From NCBI GenBank assembly GCA_017515635.1, contig JAFWFO010000061.1, positions 18,488-82,487 of the forward strand: a stretch of 64,000 nt of DNA, read 5' to 3'. Within the stretch, counting starts at the first letter, position 1. Each line of letters starts with the position of its first letter. Shown in pieces: positions 51,360 through 60,148 of this stretch. The stretch is from Selenomonadaceae bacterium. Its GTDB lineage: Bacteria; Bacillota; Negativicutes; Selenomonadales; Selenomonadaceae. Below the pieces are notes generated by a model that searched no databases, was not told where the DNA came from, and saw only the letters and a list, made by a program, of their open reading frames with translations. A program made the translations under genes and the position numbers.

Positions 51360-52257
51360 GAAAAGTCGTGGCGCAGCGTGGTGACGCGCTGATGAAAACC
51401 GGGTGAACTCAAACATTTGAGGTGTCCTGCCGACGTTTATCACGGAATTGCAGGAAATGGCAATTTGCGGCAGGGCTGACAGGGGATGTCTTCGGACGAA
51501 TCCTGTGCTAAGACTTTTTCAAGAAAGGAGGTTATGCCACATGACGTTTAAAAATTTTCATGATTATCTTGTTTACTCGGACGGAAGAATTTACTCAAAC
51601 AAAACCCAAAAATTTCTTAAGTTCGATTGTTACAGTTCTTACGCCCAAGTGACTTTGAGAATTGACGGCAAGCCCAAACGTTTTAAAGTTCATAGATTGG
51701 TGGCGTATCTTTTTTGCAATCCGCCCGCCAATTACTCGGAATTGGAAGTTGATCATTTGGACGGCAACCATTTCAACAATCATGCAGAAAATTTGGAATG
51801 GGGTACTTGCACGGAAAATAATCGCAGAGCACGCGAAAAAGGCTTTAATAATATTTCTGTGAGCAATTCCAATCGTTGGGATTGTGAAGAATTCAGAAAC
51901 AAAACTTCAAAAAATATTTCCATGGGACGAATCGCGTCGGGATGTTTTTCGGGCAAGAAAAATCCGCGGTACCGCTTTAGAATTCACGATATAAACGGAC
52001 GAGAATACATGATGTCGGAATTACCCGCGCTTACGGGAAAATCTTTAACTTGGGTTTACAATCACATTGTCAAATTTTTAAACGGCACAAACGTTCCCGA
52101 ATTTGAACGTTGCGGCATAACTTCTATCGTTGACTTGAAAAAGTAAAGTCAATCGACTATCGAAAGCCGAAAGGTGAGTAGAGTAGGTTTGCGGTGAAAT
52201 TCCGCATTCCGAAGTGCCCGGGGTCTCATAAGAGACTGTGATATAGTCAGAATTACG
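51360..52257 (+). mobile_element. Group I intron (IA-like) in nrdD
   Basis: 898 bases with the core elements of a group I intron. P: AATTGCAGGAAA (51446-51457); Q: GAATCCTGTGCTAAG (51498-51512), with CAGGA/TCCTG forming P4. R: GTCAATCGACTATCG (52148-52162); S: TGTGATATAGTC (52238-52249), with GACTAT/ATAGTC forming P7. The upstream exon ends in T, and its CCAT pairs with GTGG at about 51369-51372 to give the expected U-G splice-site wobble; the intron ends in G (52257). Removing it restores the nrdD frame exactly. An HNH endonuclease gene sits between Q and R. Confidence 0.9.
51541..52146 (+). CDS. Intron-encoded HNH homing endonuclease
   Basis: 201 residues from the ATG at 51541 with AAAGGAGG 9 bases upstream, so it has its own ribosome site inside the intron. 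The N-terminus (NFHDYLVYSDGRIYSNKTQKFLKF) is NUMOD4-like, and residues about 60-105 are an HNH_3 domain: HRLVAYLFCNPP, LEVDHLDGNHFNNHAENLEW, and TENNRRA. C-terminal residues are probably DNA-recognition modules. Such enzymes cut intron-less alleles to spread the intron. The frame is intact, so the element may still be mobile. Confidence 0.92.
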   Translation: MTFKNFHDYLVYSDGRIYSNKTQKFLKFDCYSSYAQVTLRIDGKPKRFKVHRLVAYLFCNPPANYSELEVDHLDGNHFNNHAENLEWGTCTENNRRAREKGFNNISVSNSNRWDCEEFRNKTSKNISMGRIASGCFSGKKNPRYRFRIHDINGREYMMSELPALTGKSLTWVYNHIVKFLNGTNVPEFERCGITSIVDLKK

Positions 52258-55029
52258 GACAAGGATTTCAGTTTAATAACTTTCAACTGCTGTCAAATTG
52301 ATCTGCTGAAACTTTTTCACGGCGGTTTTTCGACGGGACACGGTTTTCTCCGTGAGCCGAATTCAATTCGTTCATATGCCTCATTGGCATGTATCGCGAT
52401 TCAAAGCAATCAAAACGACATGTTCGGCGGACAATCAATTAACGCGTTCGATTACGCAATGGCGGAAGGCGTGCGCAAAAGTTTCAAGCGTGCACTTCGC
52501 GCCGAAATTAAACGTGCCTGCGAATTCTGCGACGTACCGGCGACGGGCGAAATTGACTTCGACGCCTGCACTTATTCCGAGGGTGAAAACCCCGCCGCCG
52601 TCGAGAGTTTGACGAAAATTATCGGCTCCGAAAAAATCGCGGCGAAAATTTATCGCCAAGCCTGCGCGGACGTTGAGGAAGAAACTCATCAGGCAATGGA
52701 AGCGTTGATTCACAATTTCAACACGTTGCATTCACGGGCGGGCGCGCAAGTTCCTTTCAGCTCGATTAACTACGGCATGGACACCAGCCCCGAAGGTCGT
52801 CTGGCGATTCGCGAAGTCCTCAACGCTATCGACGCGGGTTTGGGCAACGGTGAAACTCCGATTTTCCCGATAAGCGTTTTCCAACTCAAAAGCGGCGTGA
52901 ATTACAACGTCGACGACCCGAATTATGATTTGTTCCGCTTGGCGTGCAAAGTCAGCGCGAAAAGACTTTTCCCGAATTTTGTCAACATTGACGCGCCGTA
53001 TAATCTGCAGTACTACAAGCCAGGCGATTACAACAGTTGCGTCGCGACGATGGGTTGTGCGGACGGCGACGAACTGGTTATTTATCGTTACAAAGATGAA
53101 TTTTTCTGCGAAGGAATTAAACGACTTTGGGTACGTATGCAAGAATCCGAAATGCAACGCGGACAAAGTCACTATATCGAAGCTAAAGATTTGCAGATTT
53201 GGGATGCCGGCAACAGAAAATTTGTCGACGTTCGCACGGTGATTAAAAATCCCGACTGCGGCAACTGGACACGGATAAATTTCGACAACGGCAGATCAAT
53301 TCTGGTCACCGCCGATCACCCGCTTTACACGACGAATCGCGGGCGCATTTCGGTATCCGAATTGGAAATCGGCGACACCATTGAGGCATACTACAACTTT
53401 CCGTCCATTGAAAACAAAAATTTTATTCGCGACGTTGACGAAGCTTACGCCTTGGGGCTTATTATAACCGACGGTTGTTACGACGGCGGCTTAAGCGTAA
53501 CTCTCGACGCGAAAACCGAACAAGACATCATGGACAACTTTGTCCGACGCGTGAAAAGTGTTTGGGGCAACGACTGTACGATTAAACATCACGAACGCGG
53601 CGATAAAGGCGATTACTGCGCGGTTCATGTCAACAGCGACGCGAAAAAATTTCAGGACAAATTTACCGAACTTTTCGGCGGTCTGCAAAAAAATTGTCGT
53701 AGCATTCCTCGCGAAATATTCACGGCTCCCAAAGAAATTAAATTGGCTTTTTTGGCGGGCATGATTGACGGCGACGGACACATCAGCCAAAAGTCGAAAG
53801 TTCAACTCGGAAGCACGAACAAAGAACTTGCGTGGCAACAGGCGGCACTTGCGCAAGCTCTCGGCTATCCCGCAAAAATTTACTTGAATCATTACAATTC
53901 GGATGCGCCGGAAAAAATTCGTTACCGCGTCGAATTCTCCATGTCTGCGGAAATTGCCGAATATCTTTCGAGCGACAAAAAAGCTCAAGTTCAATGGAAC
54001 GGCAAAGAATCACAAACGAACGCCCCCGAAATCGTTGCGGTAAAATCGATTGAACGGCTCGGCGTGCTCGGCAAAGAAAGTTTTGACGTTGAAACTGCCA
54101 GCGACAAATTCACGCTCTCATTTATTAACTCGGGAAATTGTCGAACCCGTGTCATGTCGAACGTCAACGGGCGCGAAGAATCCGGCAGTCGCGGAAATTT
54201 TGCTTTCACGACGATTAACTTGCCGAAACTTGCTTTGGAAGCTAAAGGCGACGTGGAAAAATTTTTCGCGCTCTTCGACAAATACATCACGCTTTGCCAC
54301 GATTATTTACTTTTCCGCTTGAAGACGATCGAAGAAAAACACGTTTACAACTTCCCGTTTTTGATGGGGCAAGGCGTGTGGATGGATTCCGAAAAACTCA
54401 AGCCGACCGACAAAATTAAAGACGTGCTCAAACACGCGAGTTATTCAATCGGCTTTTGCGGGCTTGCGGAATGTCTGGTTGCGTTGACGGGTAAACATCA
54501 CGGGCAAAGCGACGACGCGCAAGAACTCGGCTTGAAGATTGTCGGACATTTGCGCGAACGCACCGACGATTACACCAAACGCGAGAAACGAAATTGGACG
54601 ACGTTCGGGACGCCCGCCGAATCGACTGCGGGACAATTCCAACGCTCAAACAGAAAAATTTACGGCGTCATCAAAGGCGTCACAGATCGCCCGTACATGA
54701 CGAATTCAAGTCACGTGCCGGTTTATTTCCCGATTTGCGCGGGCGAAAAGATTCGCATTGAGGCACCGTATCACGCCATTTGCAACGCCGGACACATTGC
54801 TTACATTGAAATGGACGGCGACCCGACGAAAAATCTTTCGGCGTTCGAGGCTCTCGTTCGCGCCATGCACGATGCAAATATGGGCTACTTCAGCATTAAT
54901 CACCCCGTCGACAGAGATCCCGTCTGCGGCTACACGGGGATTATCGCCAACGAATGCCCGCACTGTCACCGCAAAGAAGTTTCTTCGGGAACTTTCCACA
55001 TCACGCGTTTGAAATCTGAAACCAAATAA
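52258..55029 (+). CDS. nrdD: NrdD, exon 2, containing an in-frame intein
   Basis: Continues NrdD from DKDFSLITFNCCQIDL. After splicing of the RNA and protein, the enzyme is 169 + 266 + 296 = 731 residues. Motifs: STGHGFLREPNSIRSYASLACIAIQSNQND, KPGDYNSCVATMG, then (after the intein) CRTRVMSNVNGREESG with the thiyl-radical Cys. The C-terminus has a zinc-type segment VCGYTGIIANECPHC and then stops 18 residues later at FHITRLKSETK, directly before a terminator. The RVxGYL glycyl-radical motif expected after the zinc segment is not visible in any frame. No nrdG activase lies next to the gene. Confidence 0.88.
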   Translation, partial: DKDFSLITFNCCQIDLLKLFHGGFSTGHGFLREPNSIRSYASLACIAIQSNQNDMFGGQSINAFDYAMAEGVRKSFKRALRAEIKRACEFCDVPATGEIDFDACTYSEGENPAAVESLTKIIGSEKIAAKIYRQACADVEEETHQAMEALIHNFNTLHSRAGAQVPFSSINYGMDTSPEGRLAIREVLNAIDAGLGNGETPIFPISVFQLKSGVNYNVDDPNYDLFRLACKVSAKRLFPNFVNIDAPYNLQYYKPGDYNSCVATMGCADGDELVIYRYKDEFFCEGIKRLWVRMQESEMQRGQSHYIEAKDLQIWDAGNRKFVDVRTVIKNPDCGNWTRINFDNGRSILVTADHPLYTTNRGRISVSELEIGDTIEAYYNFPSIENKNFIRDVDEAYALGLIITDGCYDGGLSVTLDAKTEQDIMDNFVRRVKSVWGNDCTIKHHERGDKGDYCAVHVNSDAKKFQDKFTELFGGLQKNCRSIPREIFTAPKEIKLAFLAGMIDGDGHISQKSKVQLGSTNKELAWQQAALAQALGYPAKIYLNHYNSDAPEKIRYRVEFSMSAEIAEYLSSDKKAQVQWNGKESQTNAPEIVAVKSIERLGVLGKESFDVETASDKFTLSFINSGNCRTRVMSNVNGREESGSRGNFAFTTINLPKLALEAKGDVEKFFALFDKYITLCHDYLLFRLKTIEEKHVYNFPFLMGQGVWMDSEKLKPTDKIKDVLKHASYSIGFCGLAECLVALTGKHHGQSDDAQELGLKIVGHLRERTDDYTKREKRNWTTFGTPAESTAGQFQRSNRKIYGVIKGVTDRPYMTNSSHVPVYFPICAGEKIRIEAPYHAICNAGHIAYIEMDGDPTKNLSAFEALVRAMHDANMGYFSINHPVDRDPVCGYTGIIANECPHCHRKEVSSGTFHITRLKSETK
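53056..54138 (+). mobile_element. LAGLIDADG intein in NrdD
   Basis: 361 residues inserted between VATMG and the catalytic CRTRV. It begins with Cys1 (CADGDELVIYR, block A), has block B with ILVTADHPL (TxxH), two dodecapeptide homing-endonuclease motifs (ALGLIITDGCYDGG and FLAGMIDGDGHIS), block F (ESFDVETASDKFTL) and ends FINSGN before Cys+1. The final Asn is present, but the penultimate residue is Gly where His is usual, as in a minority of inteins. Cys+1 is the reductase's own active-site Cys, so the enzyme cannot work until splicing is complete. Confidence 0.93.
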
Positions 55030-55070
55030 AAAAATCCTCCCGTCAAATTCGGCGGGAGGAAATTTTTTTT
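55028..55070. terminator. Bidirectional terminator after nrdD
   Basis: A7, TCCTCCCG (55035-55042), loop, CGGGAGGA (55053-55060), T8. It touches both converging stop codons. Confidence 0.88.
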
Positions 55071-56013
55071 ACAGTTTGAAACGCTTTTCGGCTTTCGTGA
55101 ACAGCCACGGTATCACGAACAGTATCGAGAAGAACGGCAGGAACGCCTTGAAAAATTTATACATCTCGACGCTGAACAACATTTTCATCAGCGGGTAGAA
55201 AATCACGGCTATCACGCCCAAAACTCCAAAGCCGATAATAATTCGCCAAAGTCTTTTTTTCGGCGACACGTTTGTTTTGAAGTTGATATATTTCTGCTCC
55301 AAAAACCAGCCGAGGAAAAATGCCAATCCGAAGCCCAGCGCATCAAAAGCGTCCGCACGAGCTTTTATCGGGTCGACGATTAATTGTCCGTCCGAAAAAT
55401 CTTCGGGGTACGGCTTGAAGTACAGCCACAGAAATACAAGCAGTACCGTCGCCAGCCCGCCGACGAAAAATGTTTGTCGCCGCGCAGGGTCTTTGCCCAT
55501 CCACGCGAAAAGTTTTTCCGCAACGAAGAATAAGCCGACAGAATAAATTATCGCGAACAAAACATCTTGCGGGGTGTGCACGCCCAAAAAATTTCTGCTG
55601 AACGCGACAAGCAAAACTATCAGCGCGAACACCGCAATTACCGGCTTGGGCAAAATTTTTCGGTAGAAGAACGCGAAGCCGCCGTAAATCGCCGTGGCAA
55701 ATTGCGTGTGCCCGCTCGGAAAAGAATACTCCGACGCCTTCGCCATTGCCTCCGCCGACGGTAAAAGTTCCGCGTCTTTGAACCACGGGCGATAAACACA
55801 GAGCGTGCCTTTAATCAGTTCGTTGACCACGCGCCCGCACGTCGCGTTGAACAGCAGGAAAATTCCCGCAGGCTTGTTTATGCACCAGAAAAGTATCGCG
55901 GGAATTGCCGCCGTCAACGGATTTTTCGGGATTGTCGAAATGAACGTAAAAAGTCCTTCGCCACCCCAATCCGTGCGAATTCCCTGCAGGAAAATCAAAT
56001 AATCCGTGTCCAA
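55069..56013 (-). CDS. PAP2-family membrane phosphatase
   Basis: 314 residues with about eight membrane segments. The three-part PAP2 catalytic signature is complete: KGTLCVYRP (KX6RP), YSFPSGHTQFA (PSGH with its catalytic His) and SRNFLGVHTPQD (SRX5HX3D). It probably dephosphorylates a lipid phosphate such as undecaprenyl pyrophosphate or phosphatidate. The region after residue 190 adds four more hydrophobic helices not needed for catalysis. The start is TTG with GAAAGGGG upstream. It follows the duplicated HTH-like gene on the same strand. Confidence 0.9.
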   Translation of the reverse strand: MDTDYLIFLQGIRTDWGGEGLFTFISTIPKNPLTAAIPAILFWCINKPAGIFLLFNATCGRVVNELIKGTLCVYRPWFKDAELLPSAEAMAKASEYSFPSGHTQFATAIYGGFAFFYRKILPKPVIAVFALIVLLVAFSRNFLGVHTPQDVLFAIIYSVGLFFVAEKLFAWMGKDPARRQTFFVGGLATVLLVFLWLYFKPYPEDFSDGQLIVDPIKARADAFDALGFGLAFFLGWFLEQKYINFKTNVSPKKRLWRIIIGFGVLGVIAVIFYPLMKMLFSVEMYKFFKAFLPFFSILFVIPWLFTKAEKRFKL

Positions 56014-56027
56014 AATTTTTGCCCCTT

Positions 56028-57062
56028 TCAGTCGCCGAGTGTCGGGCAGTCGTAATAATCCAGCACTTCATTAATCAAAAACAGATCGAAAATTTGATTC
56101 TCAATGAAATACGCCGCAATAACGTCTTCCTTGCGTGCACTGCTCAAAATATATCCTGCGCGGGCAAGTAAAGTGTTCGTCTCTTTGAAATTCAACTTCA
56201 TGGCGAACGCTATCGCCAAAACGGTTTTCTTCGCGGGCATGTAAGTTTTCTCGTTGCGGATTTTTGAAAAGATTCGTCTGTCCAAATGCGCCTGCTTGTA
56301 CACGTCGACTTCCGTCAAATTTTTTCGCTTGATGAGCGTCAAAAGATAATCCGAAAATAACGTTCCCGCGATACCGACTCTGTCTTTGAGGTTGCGGATA
56401 ATGACTTCAAAAGTTTTCGACGTTTCCGCAGGTTCGCCGAGCGGGGAGGCACGATACGAAAACTTTATTCCGTCCGTTCGAGTCGGCGGCTCGTGGAAAT
56501 TTTCTTCAAGATAAATGTCTATCCGCGCTATCAAATCGTCGTCGCGAAAAGTTTTTGTGTCGGGCGGCCGCGAGAAATCTTCCGTCACGTCCAAAGTTTT
56601 GAAACCGTAACACGTCAAAATTTCGTTGACCGAATTCAAATCGTACACGTGATTTTCGAGACAAAATGCCAGCAAAACTTCTTCCAAAACTTGCGCGTCG
56701 AGATAATATTTCGAGCGATCCATTAACGAATTCGCTTCGTCCAAATTCAATCCCATCGCGAGGACAACTGCCCAAACCGTTCGTTCTTCGGGTTCATATT
56801 TTCGGTCGTTGCGCAATCTGTCAAAAAATGCGGCGTCCATGCGGGCTTTGGCGGCGACTTCGGCTTCCGTCAAATTTTTTTGCGCCATGAGCGCGAAAAG
56901 CCAATTTGCGAAATAACTTCGGTGCGTCTCCAACATTTCGGCGCGTTCGGTGTCGGTTATCGGCAACGGCAAGGCTCCCAAGCGAAAGTTGATTTGATTT
57001 TCGTTTGCGGAAAATTTTTTAACGTAAGCTTCAACGCGCTCAAAAAGTTTGGGCGAAATCAT
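56028..57062 (-). CDS. Duplicated HTH-like helical domain protein
   Basis: 344 residues made of two homologous halves. Residues about 49-158 (FANWLFALMAQKNLTEAEVAAKA...) and about 237-341 (FSDYLLTLIKRKNLTEVDVYKQA...) share the order: xLLxLIxxKNLTExDVxxxAxxDRRxFSKIRNxxxYxPxKKT, A-I-A-M-x-L-N, LLxRAGY-like, and FxxENxxxDLxxxNEVLxxYxxPTL. The unit resembles an XRE-like helical module found at the C-terminus of some macro-domain proteins in Firmicutes; the macro domain is absent. Function is unknown; protein binding or regulation is possible. Its ATG overlaps the glyA stop, so it is translationally coupled to glyA. Confidence 0.72.
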   Translation of the reverse strand: MISPKLFERVEAYVKKFSANENQINFRLGALPLPITDTERAEMLETHRSYFANWLFALMAQKNLTEAEVAAKARMDAAFFDRLRNDRKYEPEERTVWAVVLAMGLNLDEANSLMDRSKYYLDAQVLEEVLLAFCLENHVYDLNSVNEILTCYGFKTLDVTEDFSRPPDTKTFRDDDLIARIDIYLEENFHEPPTRTDGIKFSYRASPLGEPAETSKTFEVIIRNLKDRVGIAGTLFSDYLLTLIKRKNLTEVDVYKQAHLDRRIFSKIRNEKTYMPAKKTVLAIAFAMKLNFKETNTLLARAGYILSSARKEDVIAAYFIENQIFDLFLINEVLDYYDCPTLGD

Positions 57063-58303
57063 CAGTACAACGGATATTTTTTGCAGAGCGCGGCAACACG
57101 TTCACGCGCTTGAATTTTTTTGTCTTCGTCAGTCGGATTGTTTAAAACCAACGCGATAATGTCGGCGACTTCTTTCATGTCGGCTTCTTTAAATCCGCGA
57201 GTGGTCAAGGCGGGACTGCCCAAACGCAATCCGCTGGTGACGAACGGCGAACGCGGCTCGAACGGAATTGTATTTTTGTTCGCGGTAATGTTGACCTCGT
57301 CCAAAACGTTTTGCGCTTCTTTGCCGGTAATATTTTTGCTCGTCAAGTCAACCAACATCAAATGATTGTCCGTGCCGCCCGAAACGATTCTGAAACCGTC
57401 CGCCGTCAACGTGTCCGCCAAAATTTTCGCGTTCTTGATAATCTGCGCGGCATACTCTTTGAATTCGGGCTGAAGAGCTTCGCCGAACGCAACGGCTTTC
57501 GCCGCAATGACGTGCATCAACGGGCCGCCTTGAATTCCGGGGAAAATCGCCTTGTTGAACTGCTTGCCGAATTCCGCGTCTTTGCACAGAATCAAACCGC
57601 CGCGAGGACCTCTAAGCGTTTTGTGCGTCGTGGAAGTGACAACGTCCGCATACGGCAACGGGCTGGGATGAAGTCCCGCCGCGATTAATCCCGCAATGTG
57701 CGCCATGTCAACCATCAAATACGCGCCGACTTTTTTGGCAGTATCGGCAAGGCGTTCAAAGTCGATGATTCGCGAATAGGCCGACGCGCCCGCGACAATA
57801 ATTTTCGGTTTGCACTCGAACGCAAGTTTTTCCAGAGCGTCGTAGTCAATCATTTCAGTTTCGCGACTGACGCCGTAAGGAACGATTTTGAAATATTTGC
57901 CGCTCAAGTTGACGGGCGATCCGTGCGTCAAATGTCCGCCGTCCGTCAAATTCATGCCCATAATCGTATCGCCCGGATTTGCAAGCGCGAAATAAACCGC
58001 CGTGTTCGCCTGCGCGCCCGAATGCGGCTGAACGTTCGCATATTCGCAATCGAAAAGTTTTTTGGCGCGATCAATCGCCAACTGTTCCGCCACGTCGACG
58101 AATTCGCAGCCGCCGTAATAACGTTTGCCGGGATAACCTTCGGCATATTTGTTTGTCAAAACGGAGCCTTGCGCTTCCATGACCGCCTTGCTCACGATAT
58201 TTTCCGACGCAATCAATTCAAGCTTGTTGCGTTGACGATTCAATTCGTTTTCAACCGCCGCGAACAGTTCCGCGTCTTTTTTCATGCCTTCAAGTAAATT
58301 CAT
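57062..58303 (-). CDS. glyA: Serine hydroxymethyltransferase
   Basis: 413 residues, normal length. PLP enzyme interconverting serine and glycine with tetrahydrofolate. Signatures: [43 protein letters not shown] [28 protein letters not shown], and [15 protein letters not shown] with the PLP Lys. Starts at ATG with GGAGG upstream. It follows tsaC-like and SnoaL-like genes on the same strand, an arrangement related to the Firmicutes ywlC-glyA neighbourhood. Confidence 0.97.
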   Translation of the reverse strand: MNLLEGMKKDAELFAAVENELNRQRNKLELIASENIVSKAVMEAQGSVLTNKYAEGYPGKRYYGGCEFVDVAEQLAIDRAKKLFDCEYANVQPHSGAQANTAVYFALANPGDTIMGMNLTDGGHLTHGSPVNLSGKYFKIVPYGVSRETEMIDYDALEKLAFECKPKIIVAGASAYSRIIDFERLADTAKKVGAYLMVDMAHIAGLIAAGLHPSPLPYADVVTSTTHKTLRGPRGGLILCKDAEFGKQFNKAIFPGIQGGPLMHVIAAKAVAFGEALQPEFKEYAAQIIKNAKILADTLTADGFRIVSGGTDNHLMLVDLTSKNITGKEAQNVLDEVNITANKNTIPFEPRSPFVTSGLRLGSPALTTRGFKEADMKEVADIIALVLNNPTDEDKKIQARERVAALCKKYPLY

Positions 58304-58318
58304 GACGTAACCTCCAGT

Positions 58319-58738
58319 TCATTTAACCAAATTCAACGCGTTAAGCAGACCGAAAAGCCCTTCGGCCGCCACATCGTTGACGATTTTGCCTTCGTCGTTG
58401 AAATAATAGAAATTCATGACGCTGAACGAAAATTTTTTGCCCGTAGGCTCGAGTCCCATGAAATTTCCGTCGTGAGTGCCGCTGCAAGTCCAATGAACGG
58501 CAATTTTGTCGTTTTCCGCCGACATGTCGACAATTTCCCAGCGAATATCGGAAAAACTTTGCCGCATGAAGTCAACGACGCTCAAATAACCCGCGCCGCC
58601 GTATAAAGGTTTGTCGGAAACGGGAGTTGTGAATTTTGCCGCCGCGTCGATTAATTCTTCGGCAAGATTTTTGTCATTTGTGTTGATACACGTCATAAAA
58701 CGTTGCATGTTTCGGCGATTTCGTTCGATTTTGTTCAA
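58319..58738 (-). CDS. SnoaL-like (NTF2-fold) protein
   Basis: 139 residues of the small alpha+beta-barrel NTF2/ester-cyclase type: the N-terminal helix RRNMQRFMTCINTNDKNLAEELI, a pocket strand GGAGYLSVVDFMRQSFSDIRWEIVDM, then IAVHWTCSGTHDGNFMGLEPTGKKFSFSVMNFYYF. No catalytic residues can be assigned. The start is TTG, overlapping the upstream stop by 4 bases (TTGA), with GGAGGTC upstream. It lies between the Sua5-like and glyA genes. Confidence 0.78.
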   Translation of the reverse strand: MNKIERNRRNMQRFMTCINTNDKNLAEELIDAAAKFTTPVSDKPLYGGAGYLSVVDFMRQSFSDIRWEIVDMSAENDKIAVHWTCSGTHDGNFMGLEPTGKKFSFSVMNFYYFNDEGKIVNDVAAEGLFGLLNALNLVK

Positions 58739-59352
58739 GATATGACCTCCAAGATTTTTTCGGCGGGAATTGCTCCGTGACGTAAAATTTTCGGCTCATC
58801 AGTCGATAAATCGATTATCGTCGACGAAATTCCGAATTGACATTGCCCGCCGTCCAAAATTATTTCCACACGTCCCGACAAGTTGTCGAAAACTTCCTGC
58901 GCGGTCGACGGCGGATTTTTGCCCGAAAGATTTGCGCTTGGTGCGGCGATCGGACAATCCGAAAGTTTTATCAGCGACAAGGCAACGTCGTTTGCGGGAA
59001 ATCTTATGCCGACACTTGACCGCCCGCACGTCACGAAGTCCGGCACGATTTTAGTCTTTTGTAAAATTATCGTCAAGGCACCGGGGCAAAACGCCGCGAA
59101 TAATTTTTCTGCCTGCGACGTAACTTTTGCCACGCGTTCGACCATTTCAAGACTTGCGACGTGCAAACTCAACGGTTTGTCCGACGGGCGACCTTTTGCC
59201 GCGAAAATTTTTCGGCAAGCTTCGACGTTCAAGCCGTCCGCGCCGAGTCCGTAAACAGTTTCTGTCGGGAATGCGACAAGTTCGCCGCGCTTGATGAATT
59301 CCGCCGCACGCAATAAATTTTCTTCTGTCGGCTGTAAAATTTTTGTCTGCAA
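58735..59352 (-). CDS. tsaC: L-threonylcarbamoyladenylate synthase (Sua5/YwlC/TsaC family)
   Basis: 205 residues. Makes threonylcarbamoyl-AMP from Thr, bicarbonate and ATP for the t6A tRNA modification. Motifs: VAFPTETVYGLGADG, KGRPSDKPLSLHV, PGALTIIL, VGIRFPAND and APSANLSGKNPPST. It is short, lacking the extra C-terminal Sua5 domain. The start is TTG with ACGGAGG upstream. tsaB/tsaD/tsaE are not in the window. Confidence 0.94.
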   Translation of the reverse strand: MQTKILQPTEENLLRAAEFIKRGELVAFPTETVYGLGADGLNVEACRKIFAAKGRPSDKPLSLHVASLEMVERVAKVTSQAEKLFAAFCPGALTIILQKTKIVPDFVTCGRSSVGIRFPANDVALSLIKLSDCPIAAPSANLSGKNPPSTAQEVFDNLSGRVEIILDGGQCQFGISSTIIDLSTDEPKILRHGAIPAEKILEVIS

Positions 59353-59379
59353 ATTAATTCCTCCGTGAAGTTTATGCTC

Positions 59380-59419
59380 AAAAAAATCCCCCGCCGCGTT
59401 GCGAGGGAAAAATTTTTTT
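59380..59419 (-). terminator. Terminator of the M50 protease gene
   Basis: TCCCCCGC / GCGAGGGA with one mismatch, flanked by A7 and T7. Placed after the protease stop on the minus strand. Confidence 0.78.
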
Positions 59420-60053
59420 ACAGCAGAATGCCCGCGATACCATTAAACAATCCGTAAATTATTTGTTGCAACGGAATGAAAACGTAAGACAAAATCGGCG
59501 TCGCGAGTATCAAAATCAAGAACACGAAGCTGTATTGTTCCAAGCGTTCGTAAGCCCGCGCCATTTCATACGGCAAAATATTTCGCAGGATGTGCGAGCC
59601 GTCAAGCGGCGGAATCGGCAACATGTTGAAAATCGCGAAGTTGATGTTGTATTCGATTATCAGATTAAGGACGACGAGCGCGCCTTTGGACAAGCCGACT
59701 TGGAATTTCACGAGCATGACGAAAATTATCAGCGTGATGAACGCCGTAATTAAATTCGACGCAGGGCCCGCCAGCGAAACCAAAATATCATCGCGGCGCG
59801 GGTTGCTGAAGTTGTTCGGATTTATTTGCACGGGTTTTGCCCAGCCGAAATGCACGACGAACAAAAGGAACAAGCCAATCGGGTCGACGTGCGCGGCGGG
59901 ATTGAGCGTCAAACGTCCCTGAAGTCGCGGCGTGTAGTCACCGAGCGCGTAAGCAACGCGGGCATGTGCGTATTCGTGAACGACCATTGCAATAACAATC
60001 GCGGGCAAACCTGCTATCAAATTCATGAAAAAGCCGCCGAGATTATCGAACAT
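59418..60053 (-). CDS. Site-2-protease-like M50 family metalloprotease
   Basis: 211 residues with about five membrane segments. Zinc motif HEYAHARVAYALGD (HExxH) in the first helix and the distal NMLPIPPLDGS (LDG with the third ligand) define the short, PDZ-less YwhC-type group that cleaves transmembrane substrates. The substrate is unknown. It follows the Nudix gene after a heptamer-repeat hairpin. Confidence 0.92.
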   Translation of the reverse strand: MFDNLGGFFMNLIAGLPAIVIAMVVHEYAHARVAYALGDYTPRLQGRLTLNPAAHVDPIGLFLLFVVHFGWAKPVQINPNNFSNPRRDDILVSLAGPASNLITAFITLIIFVMLVKFQVGLSKGALVVLNLIIEYNINFAIFNMLPIPPLDGSHILRNILPYEMARAYERLEQYSFVFLILILATPILSYVFIPLQQIIYGLFNGIAGILL

Positions 60054-60075
60054 TGAATTGAATCCCCTCCGTTGA

Positions 60076-60148
60076 GAGCTTTTTAGCTTTGAGCTTTAAG
60101 CTTTAAGCGGTCACTCCTTAAAGCTCAAAGCTTACAGCTTAAAGCTCA
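60076..60148. repeat. Heptamer repeats arranged as a large inverted repeat
   Basis: Left arm units GAGCTTT, TAGCTTT, GAGCTTT, AAGCTTT; right arm AAGCTCA, AAGCTTA, CAGCTTA, AAGCTCA. The arms are reverse complements and would make a long hairpin around GCGGTCACTCCTTA. The right end includes the Nudix stop codon. Confidence 0.85.

Noticed and set aside
51360..52257. A frameshift or pseudogene break in nrdD.
   Set aside because: The break has the P/Q/R/S core of a group I intron, correct splice-site bases, and its removal restores the conserved HIHDKDF sequence exactly.
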